Shown piece after piece: positions 34,275-42,089 of a stretch of 42,859 nucleotides of DNA. Position 1 is the first letter of the stretch; each line of letters opens with the position of its first letter. The stretch is from an uncultured Bacilli bacterium (GTDB lineage: Bacteria; Bacillota_I; Bacilli_A; RF39; UBA660), in contig CANRCV010000007.1 of the NCBI GenBank assembly GCA_947629205.1, positions 1 to 42,859 of the forward strand. Direction: 5' to 3'. Below the pieces are notes generated by a model that was not told where the DNA came from, made no database searches, and saw only the letters and a program-made list of their open reading frames with translations. The translations under genes and the position numbers were made by a program.

Positions 34275-34312
34275 ATTTACACCGTAAATTTGTAATTTCC
34301 TTTTTTTTGGAG
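34275..34312 (-). promoter_or_regulatory. Candidate alternative-sigma promoter of comEA-comEC
   Basis: On the minus strand CTCCAAAAAAAAGGAAATT (34312-34294), 13 bp, then GTAAAT (34280-34275). The 5' block is almost the same as the one before dnaG. It resembles a SigH-type -35 (AGGAAAT). The site lies 25-60 bp before comEA, and no sigma-A -10 is evident. Confidence 0.35.
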
Positions 34313-34389
34313 ATGATTTTTTAAAAAAAGTGTTTTTTTCATTAAATTTTACATAAAATTAGACATATGACTTTACATATAGTTTATAT

Positions 34390-35550
34390 TTATAATTTAG
34401 CCATTTCTCTTTGAAAATTCATCGATTTATTTTCAATGGCTACTCGTTGTACTAAGAATAACATTAAAATTAAATTAATTGTATAACTACCACCATAACT
34501 TAAGAATGGAAGAGGAACTCCTGTTAAAGGAATTAAAGCTAAAGCTCCCATTAAATTAACAATAATATGTAAGAATATATAAATAAAAGTACCATAACAT
34601 AAAATCATATTTCGTACATTTCCTCTTGCTTCTTTACCAATTTTTAAAATACGATATAGCATCAATATATAACCCATTAAAATAACTATTCCTACAATAG
34701 CCCCTAATTCTTCTACAACAATAGGAAAAATAAAGTCCGTATGAGCTTCTGGTAAATATAAATATTTTTGCGTAGAATTACCAAGCCCTACTCCAAACAA
34801 ACCACCATTATGAATAGCAATATAGCCATTACAAACTTGGTATCCGGTCTTTTCTATATATCTAGAACAGGGATTTTTAAAAACTAAAAGACGAGAGATT
34901 TGCCCTTCACTTAATAAACTACTACCACTATAAAGAACAATACCAACAGCTAAAATGACCCCTACTCCTAAAACTTTTATAAGCTTTAGAGCATTTTGTT
35001 TAGCAAAAGGTAAAGATAAAAAGATAAAAAAGGTAATCCCTCCAATAATTAAAGCTCCCCCTAAATCGGGTTGACGAGCGACTAATATAAATATAATTCC
35101 TGCAAGACTAATAGGAATCAAATTATAGTATAAATTGGCATTTTTTCTTTTAATCGTTTTATGATAGAAAACCGCCATATAAATAATAATTGCTGATTTA
35201 GCAAATTCAACTGGTTGAAAATTAAAAAAACCAATTCGATACCAACTTTGCGCATTATTCGTAACAATTCCATAAAAAAATAAACCAACTAAAGAAGCAA
35301 TAATAAGTAACATATATAATGGTGCAAAAAAAGAATAATACATCTTTTTTAATTTTAAGATAATAAATCCAGCACAAAAAGAAAATCCCACAAAAAGAAG
35401 TTGACGTAAGAAAAAGTAATAAGTTGATACATTATAACGAAGAACAGCAGATACTGAAGAGGCACTTAAAATCATAATTAAACCTAAAATGGAATATACA
35501 ATCATAAGTGCTAGTAATGGAAGATCTATTTTGGATAGTACCTTTTTCAT
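34390..35550 (-). CDS. ftsW: Septal peptidoglycan polymerase FtsW (SEDS family)
   Basis: This 386-aa membrane glycosyltransferase has ten helices. SEDS marks include LLALMIVYSILGLIMILSAS at the start, WYRIGFFNFQPVEFAKSAII, RQPDLGGALIIGGI, PEAHTDFIFPIVVEELGAIV and the last PLPFLSYGGSYTINLILML. FtsW and RodA are hard to tell apart; PEAHTDFIFPIVVEELG slightly favours FtsW. The frame is open to 35766, but ATG 35550 (MKKVLSKIDL) has TTAGGTGAG just upstream and gives the family length. The longer version would also cover the promoter of the Gly/Tyr-rich gene. Confidence 0.88.
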   Translation of the reverse strand: MKKVLSKIDLPLLALMIVYSILGLIMILSASSVSAVLRYNVSTYYFFLRQLLFVGFSFCAGFIILKLKKMYYSFFAPLYMLLIIASLVGLFFYGIVTNNAQSWYRIGFFNFQPVEFAKSAIIIYMAVFYHKTIKRKNANLYYNLIPISLAGIIFILVARQPDLGGALIIGGITFFIFLSLPFAKQNALKLIKVLGVGVILAVGIVLYSGSSLLSEGQISRLLVFKNPCSRYIEKTGYQVCNGYIAIHNGGLFGVGLGNSTQKYLYLPEAHTDFIFPIVVEELGAIVGIVILMGYILMLYRILKIGKEARGNVRNMILCYGTFIYIFLHIIVNLMGALALIPLTGVPLPFLSYGGSYTINLILMLFLVQRVAIENKSMNFQREMAKL

Positions 35551-35691
35551 ACGCTCACCTAAATTCATTCTATCATAAAAAAAGAAACCTGCGTAAAAAA
35601 TATCTAAAAAGTAGACACATCTAGGTGTTTTTTGTAGCATTTTTTTACATTTTAAATAAACTATAGTAGATACATAAAGGAGGTATAATGT

Positions 35692-35892
35692 ATGTATTAT
35701 TACGGAAATAACGGCTACTATAATGCAGGTTATGGTGCTGGATATGGTACCGCTCCTTGTTGTCAAAATACTGGTTATGCTGGATATACTTCTGGTTACG
35801 GTATCGGCGGTGCTATATGGATTGTCCTATTTATCCTTCTTATCATCATTATTGGTGCTGGCTGGAATTGGGGCAACAATTATAACAACTAG
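35692..35892 (+). CDS. Small Gly/Tyr-rich single-span protein (YjcZ-like)
   Basis: This 66-aa protein has a Tyr/Gly/Asn-rich first half (NGYYNAGYGAGYG, with a Cys pair in APCCQNTGY) and one C-terminal membrane helix IWIVLFILLIIIIGAGW. The helix matches the YjcZ/YczN family of tiny sporulation-associated proteins (ALIVVLFILLIIVG type). A perfect AAGGAGGT lies 7 nt before ATG 35692, and a strong terminator follows, so it is well expressed and monocistronic. A second frame at 35723 is a shadow. A coat or envelope function is a guess. Confidence 0.8.
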   Translation: MYYYGNNGYYNAGYGAGYGTAPCCQNTGYAGYTSGYGIGGAIWIVLFILLIIIIGAGWNWGNNYNN

Positions 35893-35915
35893 GAAGTTTA
35901 ATCTTCCTTTTTTTT
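35892..35915 (+). terminator. Terminator of the Gly/Tyr-rich gene
   Basis: GGAAG/CTTCC (6-nt loop) then eight T. The stem begins with the last base of the stop codon. Confidence 0.85.
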
Positions 35916-35956
35916 GATTTTCTTGGTACAATATAGGTCGAAAGAAAGGGATTTTT

Positions 35957-36511
35957 ATGAAATTACCAGAAATACATATCTTAGATGAAAAAGATAAAAG
36001 ATTACGTTTAAAAAGTAAAGATGTTTCCTTCCCTTTATCCAAAGAAGATAAAAAAAATATTAAAGATATGTTAGAGTATTTAAAAATGAGTCAAATAGAA
36101 GAATATCGTGAAAAATATAATCTTCGTGCTGGTATGGGACTTTCTTATATTCAAATGGGAATTCCTAAACGTATTTTTGTTGTTGTTGATGAAGATGAAG
36201 AACAAGAAACATTTGAAAATTATGTTTTAATTAATCCAAAAATCGTTAGTAATAGTGAAGAATTAATTTATGTTGGTGAAGGAGAAGGTTGTTTAAGTAT
36301 TAATCGTGAGGTAGAAGGTATTGTTCCAAGATATGCTAGAATTACAGTAGAAGCATATGATATAAATGGAAATCCTTTCACGATTCGAGTACGAGAAGAA
36401 TTGTCTATTGCTTTTCAACATGAAATGGATCACTTAAATGGTATTTTATTTATTGATCATATTGATCCTAAAAATCCTTATAAAAATGCAAATCAAATGA
36501 GAGAAATATAA
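35957..36511 (+). CDS. def: Peptide deformylase
   Basis: This 184-aa metalloenzyme removes the N-terminal formyl group from new proteins. Motif 2 EGEGCLSI (metal Cys, ~residue 112) and motif 3 AFQHEMDHLNGILF (HExxH, ~155) are intact. Motif 1, usually GxGLAAPQ, reads GMGLSYIQMG (~56): Gln is kept but the two Ala and Pro are changed. Length and insert (EDEEQETFENY) fit the Gram-positive type 2 class. AAAGGGA precedes ATG 35957. It is monocistronic and ends at a bidirectional hairpin shared with smc. Confidence 0.92.
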   Translation: MKLPEIHILDEKDKRLRLKSKDVSFPLSKEDKKNIKDMLEYLKMSQIEEYREKYNLRAGMGLSYIQMGIPKRIFVVVDEDEEQETFENYVLINPKIVSNSEELIYVGEGEGCLSINREVEGIVPRYARITVEAYDINGNPFTIRVREELSIAFQHEMDHLNGILFIDHIDPKNPYKNANQMREI

Positions 36512-36539
36512 AAAAAGAAGAGTTTTCTTCTTTTTTTTT
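36511..36539. terminator. Bidirectional terminator between def and smc
   Basis: AAAAAAGAAGA/TCTTCTTTTTT forms a long A/T stem with GTTT loop and T-runs on both strands, between the two convergent stop codons. Confidence 0.75.
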
Positions 36540-39477
36540 AGGCATTTTCTAATTTTACACTGACAATTTTTGAAACCCCGGATTCTTGCATCGTAATTCC
36601 ATATAAAGTATCGGCATATTCCATCGTTCTTTTCTTATGGGTAATTAATATAAATTGACTATTTTTCTTATATTCTTGTAAATATTTACCAAAGGCATCA
36701 ACATTCGCTTCATCCAAAGCTGCTTCTACCTCATCTAAAACACAGAAAGGAACCGTTTTAACATTTAATATCGCAAATAACAAAGCAATGGCTGTTAAGG
36801 TTTTCTCTCCTCCACTTAATAAACCAATCGAATTTAATTTCTTTCCTGGAGGTTCAGCAATAATTTCAACTCCTGTTTCTAAGATATTTTCAGGATCTGT
36901 AAGTTCCAATTTTCCATTTCCACCTTTAAACAACTTTTTAAAGACTTTTTGAAATTCTTCATTAATTTGATGGAAGGTTTTAGTAAATCTCTCAATCATA
37001 ATGCTATCCATCTCTTCAATAATCGTTCGTAAATTAGTACTAGCAAGGAGCAAATCTTCTTTTTGATGCGTTAAAAAATCATAACGAGTACTTACTCTTT
37101 CATATTCTTCTATGGCAAAAACATTGACCTCTCCTAATTTTAAAATAGCACTTTTTAAACTACTGACTTTATTTTTAGCAATTTCTGGATCCATATCCAA
37201 ATGATAATTTAATTTTGCTTGTTCATACGTTAAATTATAACTTTCATTTAAAGAAACAAGTAAATGATCTAGTTGAATATCAAATTTTCCAATCGCAACC
37301 TCTTTTGTTTTTAACTCATTTTGTAACTTATTATAAACACTATTTTTTTCACGATATTTTTGTTCTAATTCTTCTATTTCACTATTTAAAGCATTCTTAT
37401 TTTCTTTTAATTCTTGTAAATTTTGTTCGACAACGACTTTTTCTTGTTCTTTTATAGAAAGTTGTTCTAATAAAGTAATTAATTTTTCATCAACAGCATT
37501 CCTTTGTAAAGCTAGGGAACCCTCTAATTCTTTTTGTAATTCTTCTTTCTTTTCTTTTTTATTTACTAAAACCATATTCTTTTCATTATGACTCTCTTTT
37601 AAATTTAAAATCGTTTTGGTATACATTTGTTCTTTTTCTTGTATTTCTTCTAACGTTTTATCATACGTATTTAATTCTTTTTTTAAAGCATCTATTTCTT
37701 CTTCTAACGTTTTACCCTCTTGCATTACTTTTTCTAAAGCCATTTTATCTTTTAAAGAACTATGATCTGTTTTATATGTTCCACCTGTTAAAGACCCACC
37801 TGCATGCATAATTTCCCCATCTAAACTAACAATGCGATATTTATACTCTAATGATTTTCCTAAAGCATTTAAACTATTAATATCTTCTACAACAAAGACA
37901 TTTCCTAATTGATTTTCAATAATGTTTTGAAATTTTTCTTCGTATTGAATTAAATTCGAAGCAATTCCAATAAATCCCTTTGTTTTTTTAGCAATTTGTA
38001 TACTACTTTCTGGTACATTTCTTTCTTTAATAATATTTAATGGGAAAAAGGTAGCACGCCCTAATTTGTTTTCTTTTAAAAATAAAATACAATCTTTTGC
38101 CACTTTTTCATTTTCAACAACAATAAAATGACTACTAGCCCCTAAAGCTGTATCAATAGCATTTACATATGTATTTGGAATATCAATTAATTTTCCAATC
38201 GTATTATATACTCCTTTTAATCGTACATTATTTAAAACATTTTTAACAGCAGAAGGCATCTTTACATCATTTAAAATATTATTTTCTAAAATTTCTTTTT
38301 GATTATTACATTCAAATAACTTATGAATTTGTTCTTGTAATTTTAAAGATACTGAATTTCTTTTTACTTTTAATAAACTACTTTCTTCATTACAATCTTG
38401 TAATTCTTTTTCCTGTTTTTCTAAACTCGTACTTACTTGTTTCATTTGCGTTTCTAAAAGGGTAATTGCTTCTTCTAATTTTAAAACCTCTTCTTTTAAA
38501 ACAACAATATTATTTTCGACCTCTTTACTATTACCACTAAATTTTTGTCTTTCCGTATACATTACTTTTTCATTTTGTAAATTAACAAATTCGCGGGTTA
38601 CATCTAATAATTTTTGATTTTGTTCACTTATTTTTTCTTCTAAACGAATATTTTTTAATTTTAAGGTTTCTAAAAGAGAAGCATCTTCTATTCCCTTTCC
38701 TTCTTCTTGCATTAATTCTTTCTTTACTTGTTCCATTTCTGTTTGTAATGTATGATATTTTTCTTCAATCGTTGTAATTTCTTCTGTGATAGTAGCAATT
38801 TCAATATTTTTTAATTCTTCTTTTAAATCTAAATACTTTTTAGCATTTTGACTTTGTTCTTTTAACGGCTCTAAATTTACTTGTAATTCTTCAATAATTA
38901 AAGTCACTTTCTCTATATTTTCTTTCGTTTTTTCTAGTTTTCTTAATGTTTCATCTTTTCTTTTTTTGTATTTTAATACACAAGCTGCCTCTTCAAAAAT
39001 AACTCTTCTTTCATGCGGTTTACTATTAACAACAGAACCAATACTTCCTTGACTAATAATGTTAAAAGAATCCGTTCCAGCTCCCGTATCTAAAAATAAA
39101 TCCGTAATATCTTTTAAACGGACTTTTGCTCCATTAATAAAGTATTCACTTTCTCCACTACGATATAAAACTCTTTTAATTTCTACTTCTTTAAAATCAC
39201 ATTTTAAGTAGTTATCTTGGTTATCAAATGTTAAAGCCACCTCTACTCGATTGGCTTCATTTCTTGATTTTGATCCTGCAAAAATAACATCCGCCATCGA
39301 AGAACCACGAATATTTTTAGCAGATTGTTCCCCTAAAACCCAACGAATAGCATCTACAATATTGGATTTACCACTTCCATTTGGTCCTACAACACAAGTA
39401 ATATTCCGATCAAGACTAATATTTGTTTTTTCAGCAAAAGATTTAAAACCACTTGCATAAATATTTTTAAGATACAT
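36538..39477 (-). CDS. smc: Chromosome partition protein SMC (short-armed)
   Basis: This is a condensin ATPase of 979 aa. The N-terminal head has Walker A GPNGSGKSNIVDAIRWVLGE (~residue 32). The hinge spans ~415-565 (GVYNTIGKLIDIPNTYVNAI ... MHAGGSLTGGTYK). The C-terminal head has the signature LLSGGEKTLTAIALLFAI and Walker B FCVLDEVEAALDEANVD (~915). Bacterial SMCs are normally ~1,180 aa; here both coiled-coil arms are ~80-100 residues shorter while head and hinge are complete. It is 11 bp after rnc on the same strand, the standard rnc-smc order. ScpA/ScpB are not in the window. Confidence 0.95.
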   Translation of the reverse strand: MYLKNIYASGFKSFAEKTNISLDRNITCVVGPNGSGKSNIVDAIRWVLGEQSAKNIRGSSMADVIFAGSKSRNEANRVEVALTFDNQDNYLKCDFKEVEIKRVLYRSGESEYFINGAKVRLKDITDLFLDTGAGTDSFNIISQGSIGSVVNSKPHERRVIFEEAACVLKYKKRKDETLRKLEKTKENIEKVTLIIEELQVNLEPLKEQSQNAKKYLDLKEELKNIEIATITEEITTIEEKYHTLQTEMEQVKKELMQEEGKGIEDASLLETLKLKNIRLEEKISEQNQKLLDVTREFVNLQNEKVMYTERQKFSGNSKEVENNIVVLKEEVLKLEEAITLLETQMKQVSTSLEKQEKELQDCNEESSLLKVKRNSVSLKLQEQIHKLFECNNQKEILENNILNDVKMPSAVKNVLNNVRLKGVYNTIGKLIDIPNTYVNAIDTALGASSHFIVVENEKVAKDCILFLKENKLGRATFFPLNIIKERNVPESSIQIAKKTKGFIGIASNLIQYEEKFQNIIENQLGNVFVVEDINSLNALGKSLEYKYRIVSLDGEIMHAGGSLTGGTYKTDHSSLKDKMALEKVMQEGKTLEEEIDALKKELNTYDKTLEEIQEKEQMYTKTILNLKESHNEKNMVLVNKKEKKEELQKELEGSLALQRNAVDEKLITLLEQLSIKEQEKVVVEQNLQELKENKNALNSEIEELEQKYREKNSVYNKLQNELKTKEVAIGKFDIQLDHLLVSLNESYNLTYEQAKLNYHLDMDPEIAKNKVSSLKSAILKLGEVNVFAIEEYERVSTRYDFLTHQKEDLLLASTNLRTIIEEMDSIMIERFTKTFHQINEEFQKVFKKLFKGGNGKLELTDPENILETGVEIIAEPPGKKLNSIGLLSGGEKTLTAIALLFAILNVKTVPFCVLDEVEAALDEANVDAFGKYLQEYKKNSQFILITHKKRTMEYADTLYGITMQESGVSKIVSVKLENA

Positions 39478-39488
39478 TTTTTTTCCTC

Positions 39489-40139
39489 CTAACGACTTGC
39501 CTTTAAATATGCATCCTTTGCTGCATTTTGTTCAGCTTCTTTTTTACTATTTCCTACCCCTTTACCATAAATCATACCATCAATTTGTAATTCAACCTCA
39601 AATCTTTTTTTATGCGCTGGTCCTTCTTCTTTTACCACAACATATGTTAAACTTTTTTGATCGGTTTGAACCATTTCTTGAAATAAACTTTTATAATCAA
39701 ATTTAAATTGTCTATTTTCTTTTATATAAGGAACAATTAAATCCAGAACAAACTTTTTAGTTATATCTAAGCCATTTTCTAAATAAATGACAGCTAGTAA
39801 ACTTTCAAATACATCAGCCATAATTGTAGCATTAATATCTTTTTCTTGTCCATGACCAACTAAAATATAGTTTTCAAGTCCTATATCTTGAGCATAGATA
39901 AAAAGGGCTTCTTCACATACATAGTTGGCTCTTTTTTTCGTCATTTCTCCTTCATTTAAATTGGTTGTTAAATAAAAGTATTCACTGGTAATTAATTCTA
40001 AAACAGCATCTCCTAAATATTCCAAACGTTCATAGTTTTTGGTATTATGCTCATAAGAAAAAGAACTATGGGTAAGCGCCATATTTAATAAGTTTTCATT
40101 TTGGATTGTGATTCCATACGTTTTTAATTTTTCAATCAT
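39489..40139 (-). CDS. rnc: Ribonuclease III
   Basis: This 216-aa double-strand RNA nuclease matures rRNA. The signature NYERLEYLGDAVLEL (~residues 35-49) holds catalytic Glu and Asp. A second acidic pair is in ADVFESLLAVIYLE (~115). A C-terminal dsRNA-binding domain (YKSLFQEMVQTDQK ... GVGNSKKEAEQNAAKDAYLK, ~148-215) completes it. The frame opens at GTG 40148, but GAGG lies 2 nt from that codon, so ATG 40139 is preferred with an 11-nt spacing. It leads the rnc-smc operon and has its own promoter. Confidence 0.95.
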   Translation of the reverse strand: MIEKLKTYGITIQNENLLNMALTHSSFSYEHNTKNYERLEYLGDAVLELITSEYFYLTTNLNEGEMTKKRANYVCEEALFIYAQDIGLENYILVGHGQEKDINATIMADVFESLLAVIYLENGLDITKKFVLDLIVPYIKENRQFKFDYKSLFQEMVQTDQKSLTYVVVKEEGPAHKKRFEVELQIDGMIYGKGVGNSKKEAEQNAAKDAYLKASR

Positions 40140-40171
40140 TTGTAACACATCCTCTAAATCTTCTAAAATAT

Positions 40172-40180
40172 ATTATAGCA
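40172..40180 (-). promoter_or_regulatory. Extended -10 promoter of rnc-smc
   Basis: TGCTATAAT on the minus strand, with no strong -35, gives a start about 25 nt before rnc. It separates rnc-smc from the AbiE operon upstream. Confidence 0.6.
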
Positions 40181-40229
40181 CGATGCATCCATTTTGTGTT
40201 AAGAAACAAGCAATTCTTTAAGAAAACAA

Positions 40230-41078
40230 TTATAATTTTTTTATTACTATTACGGGAATTATTACCTTAACAATTTCTTCAATACTTTTCATTATTTCTT
40301 CAAATACAATGTTACTTGCATAATTATATTTTTTTCTATAAGAATCCCAACGATTTTTAATAATTTCACTATTTTTTAATATGGTAATCGTTTCTTCAAT
40401 ATTTCCATCATATTTTCTATTAGAAAACGTTTTCGTTATTGCCTTACGTAAATCTAGAATATTAACATCTTTCCATCCTTTAGTATATATTAAAAATAAA
40501 TCATAGTAATCTCTAATTCTACTATTAGCTTCAGCTCTTCTTAAAATTGTTTCTAACTTTTCTGCTATTATAGTTTCTAAATTATATGACCATACATTTA
40601 TATGATTATCACCTAATATTGGAAGATATTTATATACTATTGGTTGTGGCGTAATAGGATCACCTGTAGCTATATCAATCTGTAAGTTTTCTCTAATTGT
40701 ATCAACTTTAACATTTAGCACAACTCTAAATCCTCCATATTGATCTTCTTCACGTATATTACCAATTTCTACAAAACTTATTACAGCACCATCACAAATA
40801 TCTATTGCAATAATTGATTGAATCATTTCTTCAACATTTTCTTTAGTAAAATTAGCATCTTTAATTGCAGTATCTATATCTTTTGTTGAACGACTTTCTA
40901 CTCCAAATAAAGTGCTTAAATAAAAACCACCTTTTAAAATGAAATTATCTCGATATTTGCTTACTGCTAATCTTTCTATAAATCTATCATACATATATAA
41001 ACGAAGTAATGTATTAAAATCTAAATTTCTTTTTACTGCTATATTTTTTAATTTATCTTTTATTTGCATACTATTCAT
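40230..41078 (-). CDS. abiEii: Type IV TA toxin AbiEii (nucleotidyltransferase)
   Basis: This 282-aa toxin of the DNA polymerase-beta-like nucleotidyltransferase superfamily carries FILKGGFYLSTLFG (motif I, ~residue 46), SRSTKDIDTAI (motif II, catalytic Asp pair, ~62-72), LQIDIATGDPITP (motif III, ~135) and ETIIAEKLETILRRAEANSR followed by RDYYDL (motif IV, ~170-195). Related AbiEii/MenT toxins bind GTP or modify tRNA and cause reversible growth arrest, stopping phage spread. It follows abiEi with an 8-bp overlap, so the pair is translationally coupled. The antitoxin does not bind the toxin in this type; it represses or opposes it. Confidence 0.92.
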   Translation of the reverse strand: MNSMQIKDKLKNIAVKRNLDFNTLLRLYMYDRFIERLAVSKYRDNFILKGGFYLSTLFGVESRSTKDIDTAIKDANFTKENVEEMIQSIIAIDICDGAVISFVEIGNIREEDQYGGFRVVLNVKVDTIRENLQIDIATGDPITPQPIVYKYLPILGDNHINVWSYNLETIIAEKLETILRRAEANSRIRDYYDLFLIYTKGWKDVNILDLRKAITKTFSNRKYDGNIEETITILKNSEIIKNRWDSYRKKYNYASNIVFEEIMKSIEEIVKVIIPVIVIKKL

Positions 41079-41697
41079 ACATCATCGTCACAAAATCCAT
41101 AACTTCTTCTTTTATGCCAAAAATATCAGCATACTTTGAAAGTTTAATTAGATCATTGTCCTTTCTTTTAAGATATTCTTTAACTGCATATTTTACATGT
41201 TCCAAATCCATTCTTTTTTTTGAACGAATTATATCACAAATACACCTTTCCATATCATAAGCTTTCACTTTATTTCCTTGTGGTGTTTCAATCATAATTA
41301 TTCCTACTTCATAATACTTGTCATCAACATAAAAAACATTATGTTTTTTTAGTTTTGGGTTATTATATTTTTTTGTAACAGTTATATCAAAAGAACTATC
41401 TGGTGTTTTAATTGAAAGATTATGAAAATAAAGTGCAGTCATATGTGAATAAATTATCTTCGGTGTACTAATGCTAAGTACATAATATACATCTTCGATT
41501 TTTGATATATCTATATATACACCTTTAGCAACTTTTTCTATCATATTTTTCTTTTTCATAATTGTTAAATAATTTCTATTTATATTAAAAATTTTAAGGT
41601 CATTTACTGTAATATAACCATTATTTTTTTCCATAAGTTTTTGAATAATTTCAATATTACTTTCATTGATAAATTCTTCTTTTGTCATATGATCCAT
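41071..41697 (-). CDS. abiEi: Type IV TA antitoxin/repressor AbiEi
   Basis: This 208-aa antitoxin has an N-terminal winged helix (YITVNDLKIFNINRNYLTIM then KKKNMIEKVAKGVY, residues ~25-62). The AbiEi core follows, PKIIYSHMTALYFHNLSIKT (~78-97), then the typical KHNVFYVDD...VGIIMIETPQGNKVKAYDME (~118-150). Known AbiEi proteins bind inverted repeats in their own promoter and repress the operon, which fits the perfect 14-bp repeat just upstream. The frame opens at 41721, but ATG 41697 (MDHMTKEEF) has GGTGAT 3 nt before it and agrees with the predicted message start. Confidence 0.92.
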   Translation of the reverse strand: MDHMTKEEFINESNIEIIQKLMEKNNGYITVNDLKIFNINRNYLTIMKKKNMIEKVAKGVYIDISKIEDVYYVLSISTPKIIYSHMTALYFHNLSIKTPDSSFDITVTKKYNNPKLKKHNVFYVDDKYYEVGIIMIETPQGNKVKAYDMERCICDIIRSKKRMDLEHVKYAVKEYLKRKDNDLIKLSKYADIFGIKEEVMDFVTMMYE

Positions 41698-41714
41698 ACT
41701 ATCACCACATTGTT

Positions 41715-41752
41715 CATTCATACGGATATTATATTATTTATCCGTATGAATG
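41715..41752. promoter_or_regulatory. AbiEi operator: perfect 14-bp inverted repeat
   Basis: CATTCATACGGATA (41715-41728) and TATCCGTATGAATG (41739-41752) are exact reverse complements with a 10-bp centre. The repeat overlaps the -10 and reaches the -35 of abiE, so a bound AbiEi dimer would block RNA polymerase. Confidence 0.85.
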
Positions 41753-41756
41753 TCAA
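41728..41756 (-). promoter_or_regulatory. Consensus promoter of abiEi-abiEii
   Basis: On the minus strand TTGACA (41756-41751), exactly 17 bp and TATAAT (41733-41728). This is the best promoter in the window and fits a locus kept off by repression. The start is expected near 41721. Confidence 0.85.
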
Positions 41757-41843
41757 TATTGTTTTTGAGCCAGTTTTTTCTCTTTCTTCAGGTGATTTGT
41801 TTTTTTTTACTTTTAGTAGTTGTTATATTATTCATTTTAAAAT

Positions 41844-41917
41844 AAAAAAGCACCAACCTGTTAAAGGTATAGTGCAAACGAAATCGTGAGTGCTATTTAA
41901 TTTGGTAGCACTTACAT
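41844..41917 (-). ncRNA. Small two-hairpin RNA between the two AbiE operators
   Basis: On the minus strand overlapping TATAAT elements (41932-41922) precede a ~74-nt segment. It has a hairpin AGTGCTA/TAGCACT (41912-41889, 10-nt loop), then a terminator hairpin GCAC-ACCT/AGGT-GTGC (41875-41850) followed by T6. No reading frame fits it. It could be a free small RNA or an insulating terminator that protects abiE from upstream transcription. No -35 is clear. Confidence 0.55.
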
Positions 41918-41934
41918 TTTGATTATATTATAGT

Positions 41935-42009
41935 TTATATATTTTTTCCAGAAAAATAAACCTTTAATCTTCTGCTTCTCCTTTTTTCACTAATTGTCAT
42001 ATAATTCAT
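41935..42009 (-). pseudogene. Remnant of a second abiEi start (24 codons)
   Basis: From ATG 42009 the frame reads MNYMTISEKRRSRRLKVYFS and stops at 41935. Leader and first codons match the intact abiEi copy almost base for base (ATGAACAATG..GATGATAGTATG and ATATGACA), then similarity ends. This is what is left of a duplicated abiE locus. Confidence 0.7.
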
Positions 42010-42026
42010 ACTATCATCTCATTGTT

Positions 42027-42064
42027 CAATCATACGGATAATATGCTATTTATCCGTATGATTG
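42027..42064. promoter_or_regulatory. Second AbiEi-type operator, promoter decayed
   Basis: CAATCATACGGATA (42027-42040) and TATCCGTATGATTG (42051-42064) form another perfect 14-bp inverted repeat with a 10-bp centre. It differs from the first at one position, changed symmetrically in both arms. The -35 is TTTACA, and the -10 at 17 bp reads CATATT, so promoter strength is mostly lost while the operator stays perfect. Confidence 0.8.
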
Positions 42065-42089
42065 TAAATGCCCTTTATTTTTATTTTCA

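Noticed and set aside
34249-34389. 21-codon frame MKKTLFLKNHLQKKGNYKFT before comEA
   Set aside because: No ribosome site, and it overlaps the candidate promoter block.
35551-35766. N-terminal extension of FtsW
   Set aside because: Ribosome site and family length support ATG 35550. The extension would cover the promoter and start of the divergent Gly/Tyr-rich gene.
41757-41843. Minus-strand peptide MNNITTTKSKKK... with a frameshift into NKSPEEREKTGSKTI
   Set aside because: It needs a shift in a run of nine A and has no ribosome site. Most likely chance, although a decayed gene cannot be fully excluded.
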